Origin: Chitinophagales bacterium
GTDB lineage: Bacteria > Bacteroidota > Bacteroidia > Chitinophagales > Chitinophagaceae
NCBI GenBank assembly: GCA_015655125.1
Contig: JAATFP010000105.1
Location: 1 to 64,000 of the forward strand
Direction: 5' to 3'
Length of the DNA stretch: 64,000 bases
This document shows, one piece after another, positions 17,341-25,962 of the stretch. Positions within the stretch are counted from its first letter, which is position 1, and each line of letters opens with the position of its first letter. A model generated the notes under the pieces. That model saw only the letters and a program-made list of their open reading frames with translations. It was not told where the DNA came from and searched no databases. The translations under genes were made by a program, and so were the position numbers.

Positions 17341-19587
17341 TCATACATTCTTGAATTTCATCTTCAACGCTGCCAGCGCATCCGCCATCGTTCCCTGCTG
17401 CGCTTCCGGCTTGGTATTTTTTGCAAATTGATTTTGAATTCTTGTTTTACCACTCCCCGGCTGATGTGCAGGCGCAGCCTCGGTTTGTTTGATAGACAAC
17501 GCGATCCTTTTTCTTGCAGCATCCACTTCCATCACTTTCACTTTTACGGGTTGGTTCAGCTTCAGCACTTCACCCGGATCCTGGATGTATTTATGCGCAA
17601 TTTCGGATACATGCACGAGCCCATCCTGCTTTACGCCGATATCCACAAACGCGCCAAAGCGCGTGAGATTCGTTACAATACCCGGCACTTCCATGCCCAC
17701 GTGCACATCTTCGATCGAATAGATCTGCGCAAACTCAAACAACTGCACGCCGCTTCGCGGATCCAGTCCCGGTTTTTTCAATTCTGAAATGATATCCTTG
17801 ATAGTATGCTCACCAAAATTTTCATTGATATATTTCCTCACCGGAATATCTTTCAACAGCGTTTCGTTTCCGATAAGATCGTTCACGCCCACATTAAGAT
17901 CCGCAGCCATTGCTTCTACCAATACATACGCTTCCGGATGCACAGCGCTTGAATCAAGCACATCTTTTGCGCCCGGAATGCGCAAAAATCCGGCGCATTG
18001 TTCAAATGCTTTTCCGCCTAAACGCGGCACTTTCATCAATTCTTTCCTGCTTGAGAACTTACCAAGCTCGCGCCGGTAATTCACAATATTTTCTGCAATC
18101 GTGCTGCCGATGCCGCTCACATAACTCAGCAGATGCTTGCTCGCCGTGTTCACATTTACGCCCACGCTGTTCACACAGCTCATCACCGTTTGATCCAGTC
18201 GTTCTTTCAGTCGCGGCTGACTTACATCATGCTGATATTGCCCAACGCCGATACTTTTCGGATCGATCTTAACCAGTTCTGCCAACGGATCCATCAGCCT
18301 GCGGCCGATGCTCACAGCACCGCGGATCGTAATATCTTCATCCGGAAATTCCTGCCGTGCAATTTCAGAGGCACTGTAAATACTCGCACCATCTTCATTT
18401 ACCAAAAACACCGGCAATCCTAATTGCAATCCTTTCACAAACTGCTCCGTTTCGCGGCCCGCCGTACCATCACCAATGGCAAATGCTTCCACGTTATATT
18501 CTTTTACAAGATTGCGGACCGTATGTTCCGCTTCGTACAAACGATTGTTTTTTTCATGCACATAAATAAGTGCCGTTTTTTGCAACTCGCCTTTTTCGTC
18601 AATACAAACAACTTTGCAGCCCGTGCGATAACCCGGATCGATGGCAAGAATACGCTTGCTGCCCAAAGGTGCGCTGAGCAAGAGTTGACGAAGATTTTCT
18701 GCAAACACATTGATCGCTTCTTCATCTGCCGAAGTTTTAAGCGCAGTGCGGAATTCTGTTTCCAGACTTGGTTGCAGCAAACGCCGGTAACTGTCTTTGG
18801 CCGCTTTGCGGATATGCTCGCTGCAATTGCTCATGCCTTTGATGTATAACTCGTCAATTATTTCAAGCGCAATTTCTTCCTGTGGTTCGATAGCATTGCG
18901 CAGGTAACCTTCTAAAAAACCGCGCAACACGGCCAGGGTCCGATGCGACGGAACGGTAGCGATTCGTTCACTAAACGCAAAATAATCTTTGTACTTCGCG
19001 GCTTCATTTTCTTTTTCGGCAATGAGCGTACTTTTCAATAACCCGTCGCGCTCAAATAATTTGCGCAGTTTCTCCCGCACCGAAATATCTTCGTTCACCA
19101 CTTCTGCAATGATGTCGCGCGCGCCCTGCAACGCTGCATCTGCAGTCAAAACTTTTTCATTGATAAATGCCGCAGCTTCTTTTTCGATGTCAATATTTTG
19201 CTGCGCGAGCAACAAATCTGCCAATGGCTGCAAGCCGTTCTCGCGCGCCGTCACGGCCTTTGTTTTTCTTTTTTGTTTGTAAGGAAGATACAGATCTTCA
19301 AGCTGCGCGATCGTAACAGCCGCGTTGATCTTCGCCTGCAATTCTTCGGTCATCTTACCTTGTTCGGTGATCGTTTTTTCGATGAATGTTTTGCGTTCCG
19401 CAAATTCGGTCATCAATTTATTTTCTTCCTGTATCTTTTGAATTTCCACTTCATCCAACGCGCCGGTCATGTCTTTGCGATACCGCGCAATGAAGGGAAT
19501 GGTGCTTCCTTCCTGCAACAACTGCAAAACGATGTCTACCTGCGACGGTTTAATGGATAATTTTTGTGCGATTAATTGTGAGAACAT
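17341..19587 (-). CDS. tex: Tex-family transcription accessory protein (S1 RNA-binding)
   Basis: The product has 748 residues. Tex proteins bind nucleic acid and influence transcription; their exact role is not settled. Domains in order: an N-terminal helical region (MFSQLIAQKL, STIPFIARYRKDMTGALDEV), a YqgF/RuvX-like RNase H fold (~315-420, KRILAIDPGYRTGCKVVCID), helix-hairpin-helix repeats (YVSGIGSTIAENIVNYR, MKVPRLGGKAFEQCAGFLRI) and an S1 domain (~629-702, MEVPGIVTNLTRFGAFVDIG). I use the ATG at 19587; the frame is open 38 codons further, but that part is non-family sequence running into the inverted repeat at 19645. Confidence 0.93.
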   Translation of the reverse strand: MFSQLIAQKLSIKPSQVDIVLQLLQEGSTIPFIARYRKDMTGALDEVEIQKIQEENKLMTEFAERKTFIEKTITEQGKMTEELQAKINAAVTIAQLEDLYLPYKQKRKTKAVTARENGLQPLADLLLAQQNIDIEKEAAAFINEKVLTADAALQGARDIIAEVVNEDISVREKLRKLFERDGLLKSTLIAEKENEAAKYKDYFAFSERIATVPSHRTLAVLRGFLEGYLRNAIEPQEEIALEIIDELYIKGMSNCSEHIRKAAKDSYRRLLQPSLETEFRTALKTSADEEAINVFAENLRQLLLSAPLGSKRILAIDPGYRTGCKVVCIDEKGELQKTALIYVHEKNNRLYEAEHTVRNLVKEYNVEAFAIGDGTAGRETEQFVKGLQLGLPVFLVNEDGASIYSASEIARQEFPDEDITIRGAVSIGRRLMDPLAELVKIDPKSIGVGQYQHDVSQPRLKERLDQTVMSCVNSVGVNVNTASKHLLSYVSGIGSTIAENIVNYRRELGKFSSRKELMKVPRLGGKAFEQCAGFLRIPGAKDVLDSSAVHPEAYVLVEAMAADLNVGVNDLIGNETLLKDIPVRKYINENFGEHTIKDIISELKKPGLDPRSGVQLFEFAQIYSIEDVHVGMEVPGIVTNLTRFGAFVDIGVKQDGLVHVSEIAHKYIQDPGEVLKLNQPVKVKVMEVDAARKRIALSIKQTEAAPAHQPGSGKTRIQNQFAKNTKPEAQQGTMADALAALKMKFKNV

Positions 19588-19644
19588 GTATGAATATTTT
19601 TGGATTTGATGGTGTTTTTTGGAGCGCGAAAATAAGGTTTTTTC

Positions 19645-19736
19645 AACCACGGAGACACAACGACACAAAGCAATACGACGTTTTATATTTCGATGCATCA
19701 CGTTGTGTTCCGCTGTGTCGTTGTGTCTCTGTGGTT
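19645..19736. repeat. Imperfect inverted repeat, AACCACGGAGACAC family, copy 1
   Basis: The left arm begins AACCACGGAGACACAACGAC (arm 19645-19667) and the right arm is 19714-19736; the two 23-base arms are complementary at 22 positions. The internal ~46 bases are partly complementary too. It fills the gap between tex and the exonuclease gene, and the right arm provides the TAA stop codon of the latter (19735-19737). A diverged copy of the same arms occurs at 26030-26099. Confidence 0.85.
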
Positions 19737-21075
19737 AAAAGACAATCTTTGTCGCAGGATTTGCTTCCACATAAGAATAAATACTATTGCGGATAAAATT
19801 ATTATCGGTGTACGGTTGCAACTTTTCCTTCAATGAATGAATATCCGCATTTTTCATCTGCGGTTCGATATAGCCCATTCCCCAGAAACTTCCTTTTTCC
19901 ATCAGCAAACAAAGCAACTGATTTTTAGTAATGCCGCGTTCGATCACTGCAAATGTGGGTAATTGCTTTTGCAGTTCCTGCAAAGCCGCCAACACTTTTT
20001 TATTGTGATCCTGCGGTTCTTCCAGCAATGACAATTCTTCTTCGGTAAACCGATTTCTATCTAAATGGCAAAGTTTGAAATTCAGTTCAAATTGTTCCGC
20101 CATTTTGCGAAGCAAAATAATACCGTCGTTGAGCAAATTAAAAACACACAATGCCGGCAAATTTTTTCTTTTTTTGTCGATCGCCAGCCGGATAAAACCT
20201 TTGCTGTCTTCAAAACTATACAGCGCGTATTTCTGCAAAGGTTCCTTCTGACTATAATTGTATTTTGGCCACAACCGTTTGATCTCGGCACTTTCCAGCA
20301 CCAGCGCATGTAATTCGTTGCTGCATTCTTTATACGTGATGTTTGCGATCAACCGCAAAAAATGCTGACGGCGTAAGGCCGCATCATTGTGTGTAAAATG
20401 ACTGCTCACGCGCTTTTTAATATTCACGGCTTTTCCAACATAGATCACTTTTCCTTTAACGTCGTGAAAATAATATACGCCCGGCTTGCCGGGCAAACCC
20501 GCGATTACTTTTTTATCTAGCTGCATCGGCAGCCATTGTTCGCCGGAAGATTTTTTGAGCATTTCATCCACATGCACTTTCCCATTGGCCAGCAATACTT
20601 TTTCAAACAGCAATACCGTAGCGTGAGCATCTCCATCGGCACGATGGCGGTTTTCCAAAGGAATGTGCAGGCTGCGGCACAAGTTGCCGAGACTGTAAGA
20701 TGGCAGACCGGTGAACGTTTTGCGACTGAGCCGCACCGTACATAATTTTTTTACGATCAGATCGTAGCCGCACTGCCTCAGCTGATGTTTCAAAAAAGAA
20801 AAATCAAAATTTACATTATGAGCGATGAAAATATTTTCGCTGAGAATATTGTAAATTTTCTCGGCCACTTCTTCAAACGAAGGCGCCGACGCTACCATCG
20901 CATTGCTGATGCCGGTGAGCGAAGTAATATACGCCGGTATCGGATGCCCGGGATTTATCAATGTTGTATAATGACCGGTTACCTTTGTACCATCATGCAT
21001 ATAGATCGCCACTTCGGTGATACCACCGGACGCGGCAGAGCCGCCGGTGGTTTCTATGTCAACGATGGAGTACAT
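19735..21075 (-). CDS. DEDDh exonuclease fused to GIY-YIG nuclease domain
   Basis: The product has 446 residues. The N-terminal ~180 residues are a DnaQ-type 3'-5' exonuclease with all three motifs: SIVDIETTG (Exo I), IAHNVNFDFSFL (Exo II) and HRADGDAHAT (Exo III, DEDDh). From ~197 a GIY-YIG module follows: GKPGVYYFHDVKGKVIYVGK, then KKRVSSHF and a conserved acidic ELHALVLESAEIKRLWPKYN. The C-terminal ~150 residues match nothing I can name. Similar polymerase III epsilon-like/UvrC-like fusions are known in Bacteroidota and Actinobacteria and are presumed to act in DNA repair. It overlaps the right arm of the inverted repeat by two bases, so its last codons may come from the repeat insertion. 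Confidence 0.88.
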   Translation of the reverse strand: MYSIVDIETTGGSAASGGITEVAIYMHDGTKVTGHYTTLINPGHPIPAYITSLTGISNAMVASAPSFEEVAEKIYNILSENIFIAHNVNFDFSFLKHQLRQCGYDLIVKKLCTVRLSRKTFTGLPSYSLGNLCRSLHIPLENRHRADGDAHATVLLFEKVLLANGKVHVDEMLKKSSGEQWLPMQLDKKVIAGLPGKPGVYYFHDVKGKVIYVGKAVNIKKRVSSHFTHNDAALRRQHFLRLIANITYKECSNELHALVLESAEIKRLWPKYNYSQKEPLQKYALYSFEDSKGFIRLAIDKKRKNLPALCVFNLLNDGIILLRKMAEQFELNFKLCHLDRNRFTEEELSLLEEPQDHNKKVLAALQELQKQLPTFAVIERGITKNQLLCLLMEKGSFWGMGYIEPQMKNADIHSLKEKLQPYTDNNFIRNSIYSYVEANPATKIVF

Positions 21076-21115
21076 TTAAGAATTAAAAATTAAGAATTAA
21101 GAATTGCTATCATGC

Positions 21116-21174
21116 TTTCCTTTCAGCCTGAGCTTGTTGAAGGCAGCCTTCAACAAGCTCAGGCTGAAAGGAAA
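21116..21174. repeat. 59-bp perfect palindrome
   Basis: The 29-base arms (21116-21144 and 21146-21174) are perfectly complementary around a single A at 21145. The core of the arm is CAGCCTGAGCTTGTTGAAGG. The motif GCCTGAGCTTGTTGAA belongs to a class of short repeats often seen between genes in bacteria. It lies between the exonuclease gene and valS, which diverge, so it does not serve as an ordinary terminator. A degenerate relative is at 33372-33414. Confidence 0.9.
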
Positions 21175-21352
21175 ATCCAGAACGCAACTTACTAATTATT
21201 TTAGTTAAATACTGCTTCAAACTTTAAAAACTTCTGGTCATTGAAGCATTATTAATTATTCCCTATTACATTATTAGTTCAGAGTGCCGGTATGCAGGAA
21301 GGATTTACCCCGATTTCATTACCTTTGGCAACTTTAAAAAGGTACAAAACAT

Positions 21353-24010
21353 ATGGAGTTGTCTAAGAATTTTGAGCCGCAGGCTATTGATGATAAATGG
21401 TACAAACATTGGCTCAACAAGGGTTATTTTAAAAGCACGCCCGACCATCGAGAACCTTATACGATCGTGATCCCGCCGCCAAATGTAACGGGGATTTTGC
21501 ACATGGGGCACGCACTCAACAATACTATACAGGATATTCTCATCCGCCGCGCGCGCATGGAAGGCAAAAACGCCTGCTGGGTTCCGGGAACGGATCACGC
21601 ATCCATTGCCACAGAAGCCAAAGTGGTGGCCATGCTTAAAGAACGCGGCATCACCAAATCATCGCTTACGCGCGATGAATTTTTAAGCTACGCCTGGGAA
21701 TGGAAAGAAAAATACGGCGGCATCATTTTACAACAACTGAAAAAACTGGGTTGCAGTCTAGATTGGGACCGCACCAGCTTTACAATGGATAAGGATTATT
21801 ATGCATCAGTAATAAAAGTGTTCGTGGATCTTTACAACAAAGGACTGATCTATCGCGGCAAAAGAATGGTAAACTGGGATCCCGTGAGCCTCACCGCACT
21901 GAGCGATGAAGAAGTGGAATTCAAAGACGTGGATTCCAGATTATATTATGTGCATTACAAACTCGCAGATGGTGGCGCCGGCATTACTGTTGCCACTACC
22001 CGGCCCGAAACAATTTTGGGCGACGTGGCGATCTGTGTTAATCCAACCGACGAACGCTATACTTCCATGATCGGAAAAGAAGTGATCGTCCCCATCATAA
22101 ACCGGAAAATTCCGGTAATCGCGGATGATTATGTAACTGCAGATTTCGGAACCGGCGCCTTGAAGATTACGCCGGCACATGATAAGAATGATAACATGCT
22201 TGGCCTCAAACACAAGCTGGCAGCAATTGATACGCTGGACGTGACAGGAAAATTTACTTCGGAAGAATTGCCGGAAGAAAATTTAACGGAACAAGTATTA
22301 TCATACAACGGCATGGATCGTTTTGTATTAAGAAAAAAGATCGCGGAAGATATTGCTGCGTTGGGACTGATCGAAAAAATTGAAGATTATCGCGGCCAGG
22401 TTGGTACCAGTCAGCGCAGCGGCGCCGTAATAGAAAGCAAATTGAGTTTGCAATGGTTCATTGACATGAAACAATTCATGGACAGAAATCCTGAAGCGCT
22501 GCAATCGGTGATGAACGATACGATCAAATTTCATCCGGCAAAAACAAAAAATACCTACAGCCATTGGCTTGAAAATATCAAAGATTGGTGTATCAGCCGT
22601 CAATTGTGGTGGGGACAACGCATTCCTGCATGGTACGATGAAAACGGGAACTATTATGTTGCCGAAAATCTTGATACGCTGCACAACATGAAACCTGAAA
22701 CACGCCAGCTTGAACTGAAACAGGATGATGACGTACTCGACACCTGGTTCTCCAGTTGGCTATGGCCAATGGAAGTTTTCAAAGGCATCAGTAACCCAGG
22801 CAATCCAGACGCAACGTATTATTATCCCGGAACAACATTGGTAACCGGACAAGACATCATTTTCTTTTGGGTGGCGCGCATGATCATGGCAGGTTATGAG
22901 TACACCGATCAACCGCCGTTTAAGGATGTTTATTTTACCGGCATGGTGCGCGACAAGCAAGGAAGAAAGATGAGCAAGCAATTGGGCAATTCGCCTGACC
23001 TGCTTGGATTAATCGAACAATATGGAGCAGATGCGGTGCGCTTTGGAGTGATGATCGCCTCGCCTGCAGGCAACGATCTGTTGTTTGATGAAAGTTCATT
23101 GGAACAAGGAAGAAATTTCAATAACAAATTGTGGAACGCGCTGAAGTTGATCAAAATGTGGGAAGGAAGGCAGACGACGACCGACGACCGACAACCGACG
23201 ACCGACGGCAATGCTGATTTTGCGACTGTTTGGTTTGAAAACAGGTTAAATGAAGTGAGCGCGGAAGTTGATCAACTGATGATACAATTCAGGTTAAGCG
23301 AAGCGTTAAAATCGATTTACTCATTGATCTGGGATGATTTCTGTAGCTGGTACCTGGAATGGGTAAAACCTGGTTTTGAGCAACCGATCTTATCTTCCGT
23401 TTACAGAAAGACGATTGGCTTCTTTACCGAACTCATGCAATTATTACATCCATTCACGCCATTTATCTCCGAAGAGATCTATCATTTGCTGGAAGATCGC
23501 AGCAATGATATTTGTGGAAGACAATTGCGGCCAATTGGTATTGTAGACAAGAATATTTTGCAACAGGCACTGCTTTTGAAAGAAGCCATTTCGAGTTTAC
23601 GCGACGTACGCAACAAGCAACAGATCAAACCGAAGGAAACGATTGCGCTGCATATTCAAACGGATAATGAAGAATTGTTTAGAACGATCGAACCGCTGCT
23701 TACCAAACAAGTCAACGCAAAATCTGTTAACTATACAAAAGAAGCCATTGCGGGGACGATCACTTTCGTACTTGGGAAAGATAAATTTTATATTGAAACC
23801 GAACAGCCGTTGAATACCGAAGGACAGAAAGAAAGTTTGTTGAAAGAATTGCAGCATTTGCAGGGCTTTTTGATATCGACGGACAAAAAATTATCGAATG
23901 AAAAATTTGTTCAGAATGCAAAGCCTGAAGTGCTAGCCATGGAACAAAAGAAAAGGGCAGATGCGGAATCGAAGATAAAAGTGATCATGGAGAGCCTGCA
24001 GACCCTGTAA
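21353..24010 (+). CDS. valS: Valine-tRNA ligase
   Basis: The product has 885 residues. It charges tRNA-Val in the cytoplasm; its two cognate tRNA genes are at 15183 and 15372. Class I signatures are PPPNVTGILHMGHALNN (HIGH motif as HMGH, ~49-52) and GRKMSKQLGNSPD (KMSKS loop, ~538), with the editing domain between them (TTRPETILGDVAICVNP) and the anticodon-binding domain at the C-terminus. A C-terminal coiled coil common to ValRS ends the protein (QKESLLKELQHLQGFLISTD). The oddity is a low-complexity insert, RQTTTDDRQPTTDGN at ~605-619, encoded by a heptamer tandem repeat. Confidence 0.96.
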   Translation: MELSKNFEPQAIDDKWYKHWLNKGYFKSTPDHREPYTIVIPPPNVTGILHMGHALNNTIQDILIRRARMEGKNACWVPGTDHASIATEAKVVAMLKERGITKSSLTRDEFLSYAWEWKEKYGGIILQQLKKLGCSLDWDRTSFTMDKDYYASVIKVFVDLYNKGLIYRGKRMVNWDPVSLTALSDEEVEFKDVDSRLYYVHYKLADGGAGITVATTRPETILGDVAICVNPTDERYTSMIGKEVIVPIINRKIPVIADDYVTADFGTGALKITPAHDKNDNMLGLKHKLAAIDTLDVTGKFTSEELPEENLTEQVLSYNGMDRFVLRKKIAEDIAALGLIEKIEDYRGQVGTSQRSGAVIESKLSLQWFIDMKQFMDRNPEALQSVMNDTIKFHPAKTKNTYSHWLENIKDWCISRQLWWGQRIPAWYDENGNYYVAENLDTLHNMKPETRQLELKQDDDVLDTWFSSWLWPMEVFKGISNPGNPDATYYYPGTTLVTGQDIIFFWVARMIMAGYEYTDQPPFKDVYFTGMVRDKQGRKMSKQLGNSPDLLGLIEQYGADAVRFGVMIASPAGNDLLFDESSLEQGRNFNNKLWNALKLIKMWEGRQTTTDDRQPTTDGNADFATVWFENRLNEVSAEVDQLMIQFRLSEALKSIYSLIWDDFCSWYLEWVKPGFEQPILSSVYRKTIGFFTELMQLLHPFTPFISEEIYHLLEDRSNDICGRQLRPIGIVDKNILQQALLLKEAISSLRDVRNKQQIKPKETIALHIQTDNEELFRTIEPLLTKQVNAKSVNYTKEAIAGTITFVLGKDKFYIETEQPLNTEGQKESLLKELQHLQGFLISTDKKLSNEKFVQNAKPEVLAMEQKKRADAESKIKVIMESLQTL
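23176..23203 (+). repeat. GACGACC heptamer, four tandem copies inside valS
   Basis: Units at 23176-23182, 23183-23189, 23190-23196 (variant GACAACC) and 23197-23203, followed by a partial unit. The unit length is seven, so gain or loss of one or two copies would shift the valS frame. Confidence 0.9.
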
Positions 24011-24047
24011 ACAATAATGAATAATTATTGTTGCAGCTTGGGCTGTG

Positions 24048-24083
24048 TTTTGTTAAAGTCTGAACGTATTAAAGTTAGTTTTG
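24048..24083 (+). promoter_or_regulatory. Promoter of the GldM-like gene
   Basis: TAGTTTTG (24076-24083) is an exact -7 match, preceded by TTTTG at 24048-24052 (23-bp spacing). The ATG at 24117 is 33 bp downstream. Confidence 0.55.
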
Positions 24084-24116
24084 TAAATTTGACAAACATT
24101 GAACATTTATTTTACT

Positions 24117-24572
24117 ATGAAATATATCATCTTATTCTTTGCAATTTCATTTAGTACTTATGCGGCCACGGCTCAAACAAGAACTTCCGCTGCTACAAAA
24201 ACCGCCAGGGTAAAATTATTCACTTCGCTTGGCCAATTCAAAGATTCCATCAGCCTTTCGCCTGAGCAGATCCTCACGATCATCGATCAACCGATCGTAA
24301 TTGTGGACGATAAAAAAGCAGTTTACCAGGTTTCTTCCTACACATTCGTCTATAAGCGCATTGGAGTTTCGGAAACCGAGGATGGCAAAGCAATTCCAGC
24401 TACCAGCATAGCTTCACAATTGTTTACTAAAACCCCCTTACCCGAAATTTGGACCACCACCATTAAAGAACAATTAAGGAAAGGCGAACAGCTTCAGTTT
24501 CTGGAAGTGATAGTAAAGGATGCAAAAGGTAAGGTACTGCAGGCCCCCAATTTAAAAATCACCGTCTTGTAA
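24117..24572 (+). CDS. Exported solo GldM C-terminal-like domain protein
   Basis: The product has 151 residues. A signal peptide (MKYIILFFAISFSTYAATAQ) precedes one domain of ~115 residues. The pattern VYQVSSYTFVYKR...G...S..FTKTPLP.I...IKEQLRKGEQLQFLEVIVKDAKGKVL resembles the last beta domain of GldM, the periplasmic arm of the type IX secretion motor. That similarity is judged by eye and should be treated as moderate. Full-length GldM is ~500 residues with a membrane anchor, so this is a free periplasmic domain. It is followed without a gap by an acetyltransferase gene. Confidence 0.6.
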   Translation: MKYIILFFAISFSTYAATAQTRTSAATKTARVKLFTSLGQFKDSISLSPEQILTIIDQPIVIVDDKKAVYQVSSYTFVYKRIGVSETEDGKAIPATSIASQLFTKTPLPEIWTTTIKEQLRKGEQLQFLEVIVKDAKGKVLQAPNLKITVL

Positions 24573-25088
24573 ATGTTTAGCATCAGAAAGGCGACTACAT
24601 CAGATATTGATGTCATCCGACACATCGCTCATACTACGTGGCCGGTTTCCTACAAGGGAATTATTACTGAAGAACAGATCAGCTATATGCTGGAAAAAAT
24701 GTATTCCGAAGCAGTGTTGAAGGATCAGATCGAACATCTGCGCCACCAGTTCGTATTGGCTTACAATGATGAAATAGCCGTTGGGTTTGCATCCTACTCA
24801 CCCAAACCGGGCGATGAAACAAACACCTGCAGGTTAAATAAATTATATCTTCTCCCCGACCAGCAGGGAAAAGGAACCGGTAAAAAATTACTTGGTCATA
24901 TTATCGAGGAAATAAAAACGCGCAATATTAAGGCGCTTGAATTGAATGTGAACAAATACAATAGTGCTTTTCATTTCTACACAAAAAACGGATTTGTAAT
25001 TACAGGAGAAGAGGTGCTGGATATCGGGAATGGCTTTGTGATGGATGATTATGTGATGACGTTAGCGTTGCAAGTTGAAAGGTCCTGA
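24573..25088 (+). CDS. GNAT-family N-acetyltransferase
   Basis: The product has 171 residues and a full GNAT fold: N-terminal strand IRKATTSDIDVIRHIAHTTW, the acetyl-CoA loop LYLLPDQQGKGTGKKLLGHI (Q-x-x-G-x-G/A) and the C-terminal LNVNKYNSAFHFYTKNGFVI. The substrate cannot be told from sequence; similar proteins are annotated as spermidine or small-molecule acetyltransferases. The ATG begins right after the preceding TAA, so it is co-transcribed with the GldM-like gene. Confidence 0.85.
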   Translation: MFSIRKATTSDIDVIRHIAHTTWPVSYKGIITEEQISYMLEKMYSEAVLKDQIEHLRHQFVLAYNDEIAVGFASYSPKPGDETNTCRLNKLYLLPDQQGKGTGKKLLGHIIEEIKTRNIKALELNVNKYNSAFHFYTKNGFVITGEEVLDIGNGFVMDDYVMTLALQVERS

Positions 25089-25173
25089 AAGTTTACTTTG
25101 ATTCTTAATCCGATAAACCTTCCACTAAGTTCTGATGTACTAACAACTCTCAACCTTCCACTTTCAACATGCT

Positions 25174-25905
25174 TTAATCTACCGCAAAATCTACCTTCAT
25201 CGTGATCGTGGCTGTTTTATTCTTGCTGCTGGTATTGAACACACCACCATAGCTATAATCTTCATTGCTGTTTTGCCCCGTAATCTGAAACACGCCCATC
25301 GTAGCTTTGCGGATGCCCCCCAATGAACTGCCTGCATTTTTCGCGATCGTTTCTGCGCGCAACTTTGCGTCGGCGCTGGCTTTGGCGAGCAGATCAATTT
25401 TCAGCTCGGATAATTTTGTGTAATAATAAGAAGGCGCAGATGAATTTAATTCAATGCCCGACTCAATCAACTCTGTGATCTCACGCGAGATTTTTTCTAC
25501 CTTGTCTATGTTTTTTGAATCAACGGTTACATTCTGTTTCAGATTATAGCCGGTAAATTCATTGCCGATCTGGCGCCCGTTTTCATCATATCTTGTATTA
25601 AATTCTTTATCGATGCTGATGGCGGAAAAAACCATTTCTGCGTCGCTGATACCTTTTTCCTTCAGGTAAGATTTGATGCGGGATTCATCTTCTTTTAAAG
25701 ATGCATACGCCGATTTCAGATCGAGGCTTTTGCGCGTATAATTGCCGTCCCACACGATCTGGTCGCTTACAAAATCTTTTTCGGCAGAGCCGGTAACGGT
25801 AATATTTTCAGTCGTTTTGAATTTGTATTTATACGCGTTCCCAATCAGGAAAAAAGAGATGATGAGGGCGATGGCCGCGATGGCGACAGCAATGGAACTT
25901 TTCAT
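25174..25905 (-). CDS. SIMPL (DUF541) domain protein, membrane-anchored
   Basis: The product has 243 residues. One N-terminal transmembrane or signal-anchor helix (IAVAIAAIALIISFFLIGNA) leads into the SIMPL domain: ITVTGSAEKDFVSDQIVWDG, an Ala/Asp-rich helix KASADAKLRAETIAKNAG and a terminal strand ATITMKVDFAVD. The family lies in the cell envelope and has no settled function. It is convergent with the acetyltransferase gene, and a large inverted repeat lies upstream of it. Confidence 0.85.
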   Translation of the reverse strand: MKSSIAVAIAAIALIISFFLIGNAYKYKFKTTENITVTGSAEKDFVSDQIVWDGNYTRKSLDLKSAYASLKEDESRIKSYLKEKGISDAEMVFSAISIDKEFNTRYDENGRQIGNEFTGYNLKQNVTVDSKNIDKVEKISREITELIESGIELNSSAPSYYYTKLSELKIDLLAKASADAKLRAETIAKNAGSSLGGIRKATMGVFQITGQNSNEDYSYGGVFNTSSKNKTATITMKVDFAVD

Positions 25906-25962
25906 GTATGATTAATTTGAATGATAATTATAAAGATAATGGATGATTGATGGAAGCGAAAA

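Noticed and set aside
21076-21106. AATTAAAAATTAAGAATT-like repeats, also in reverse at about 15347-15366
   Set aside because: A+T-rich simple sequence of this kind is common between Bacteroidota genes; two short copies are not enough to call an element.
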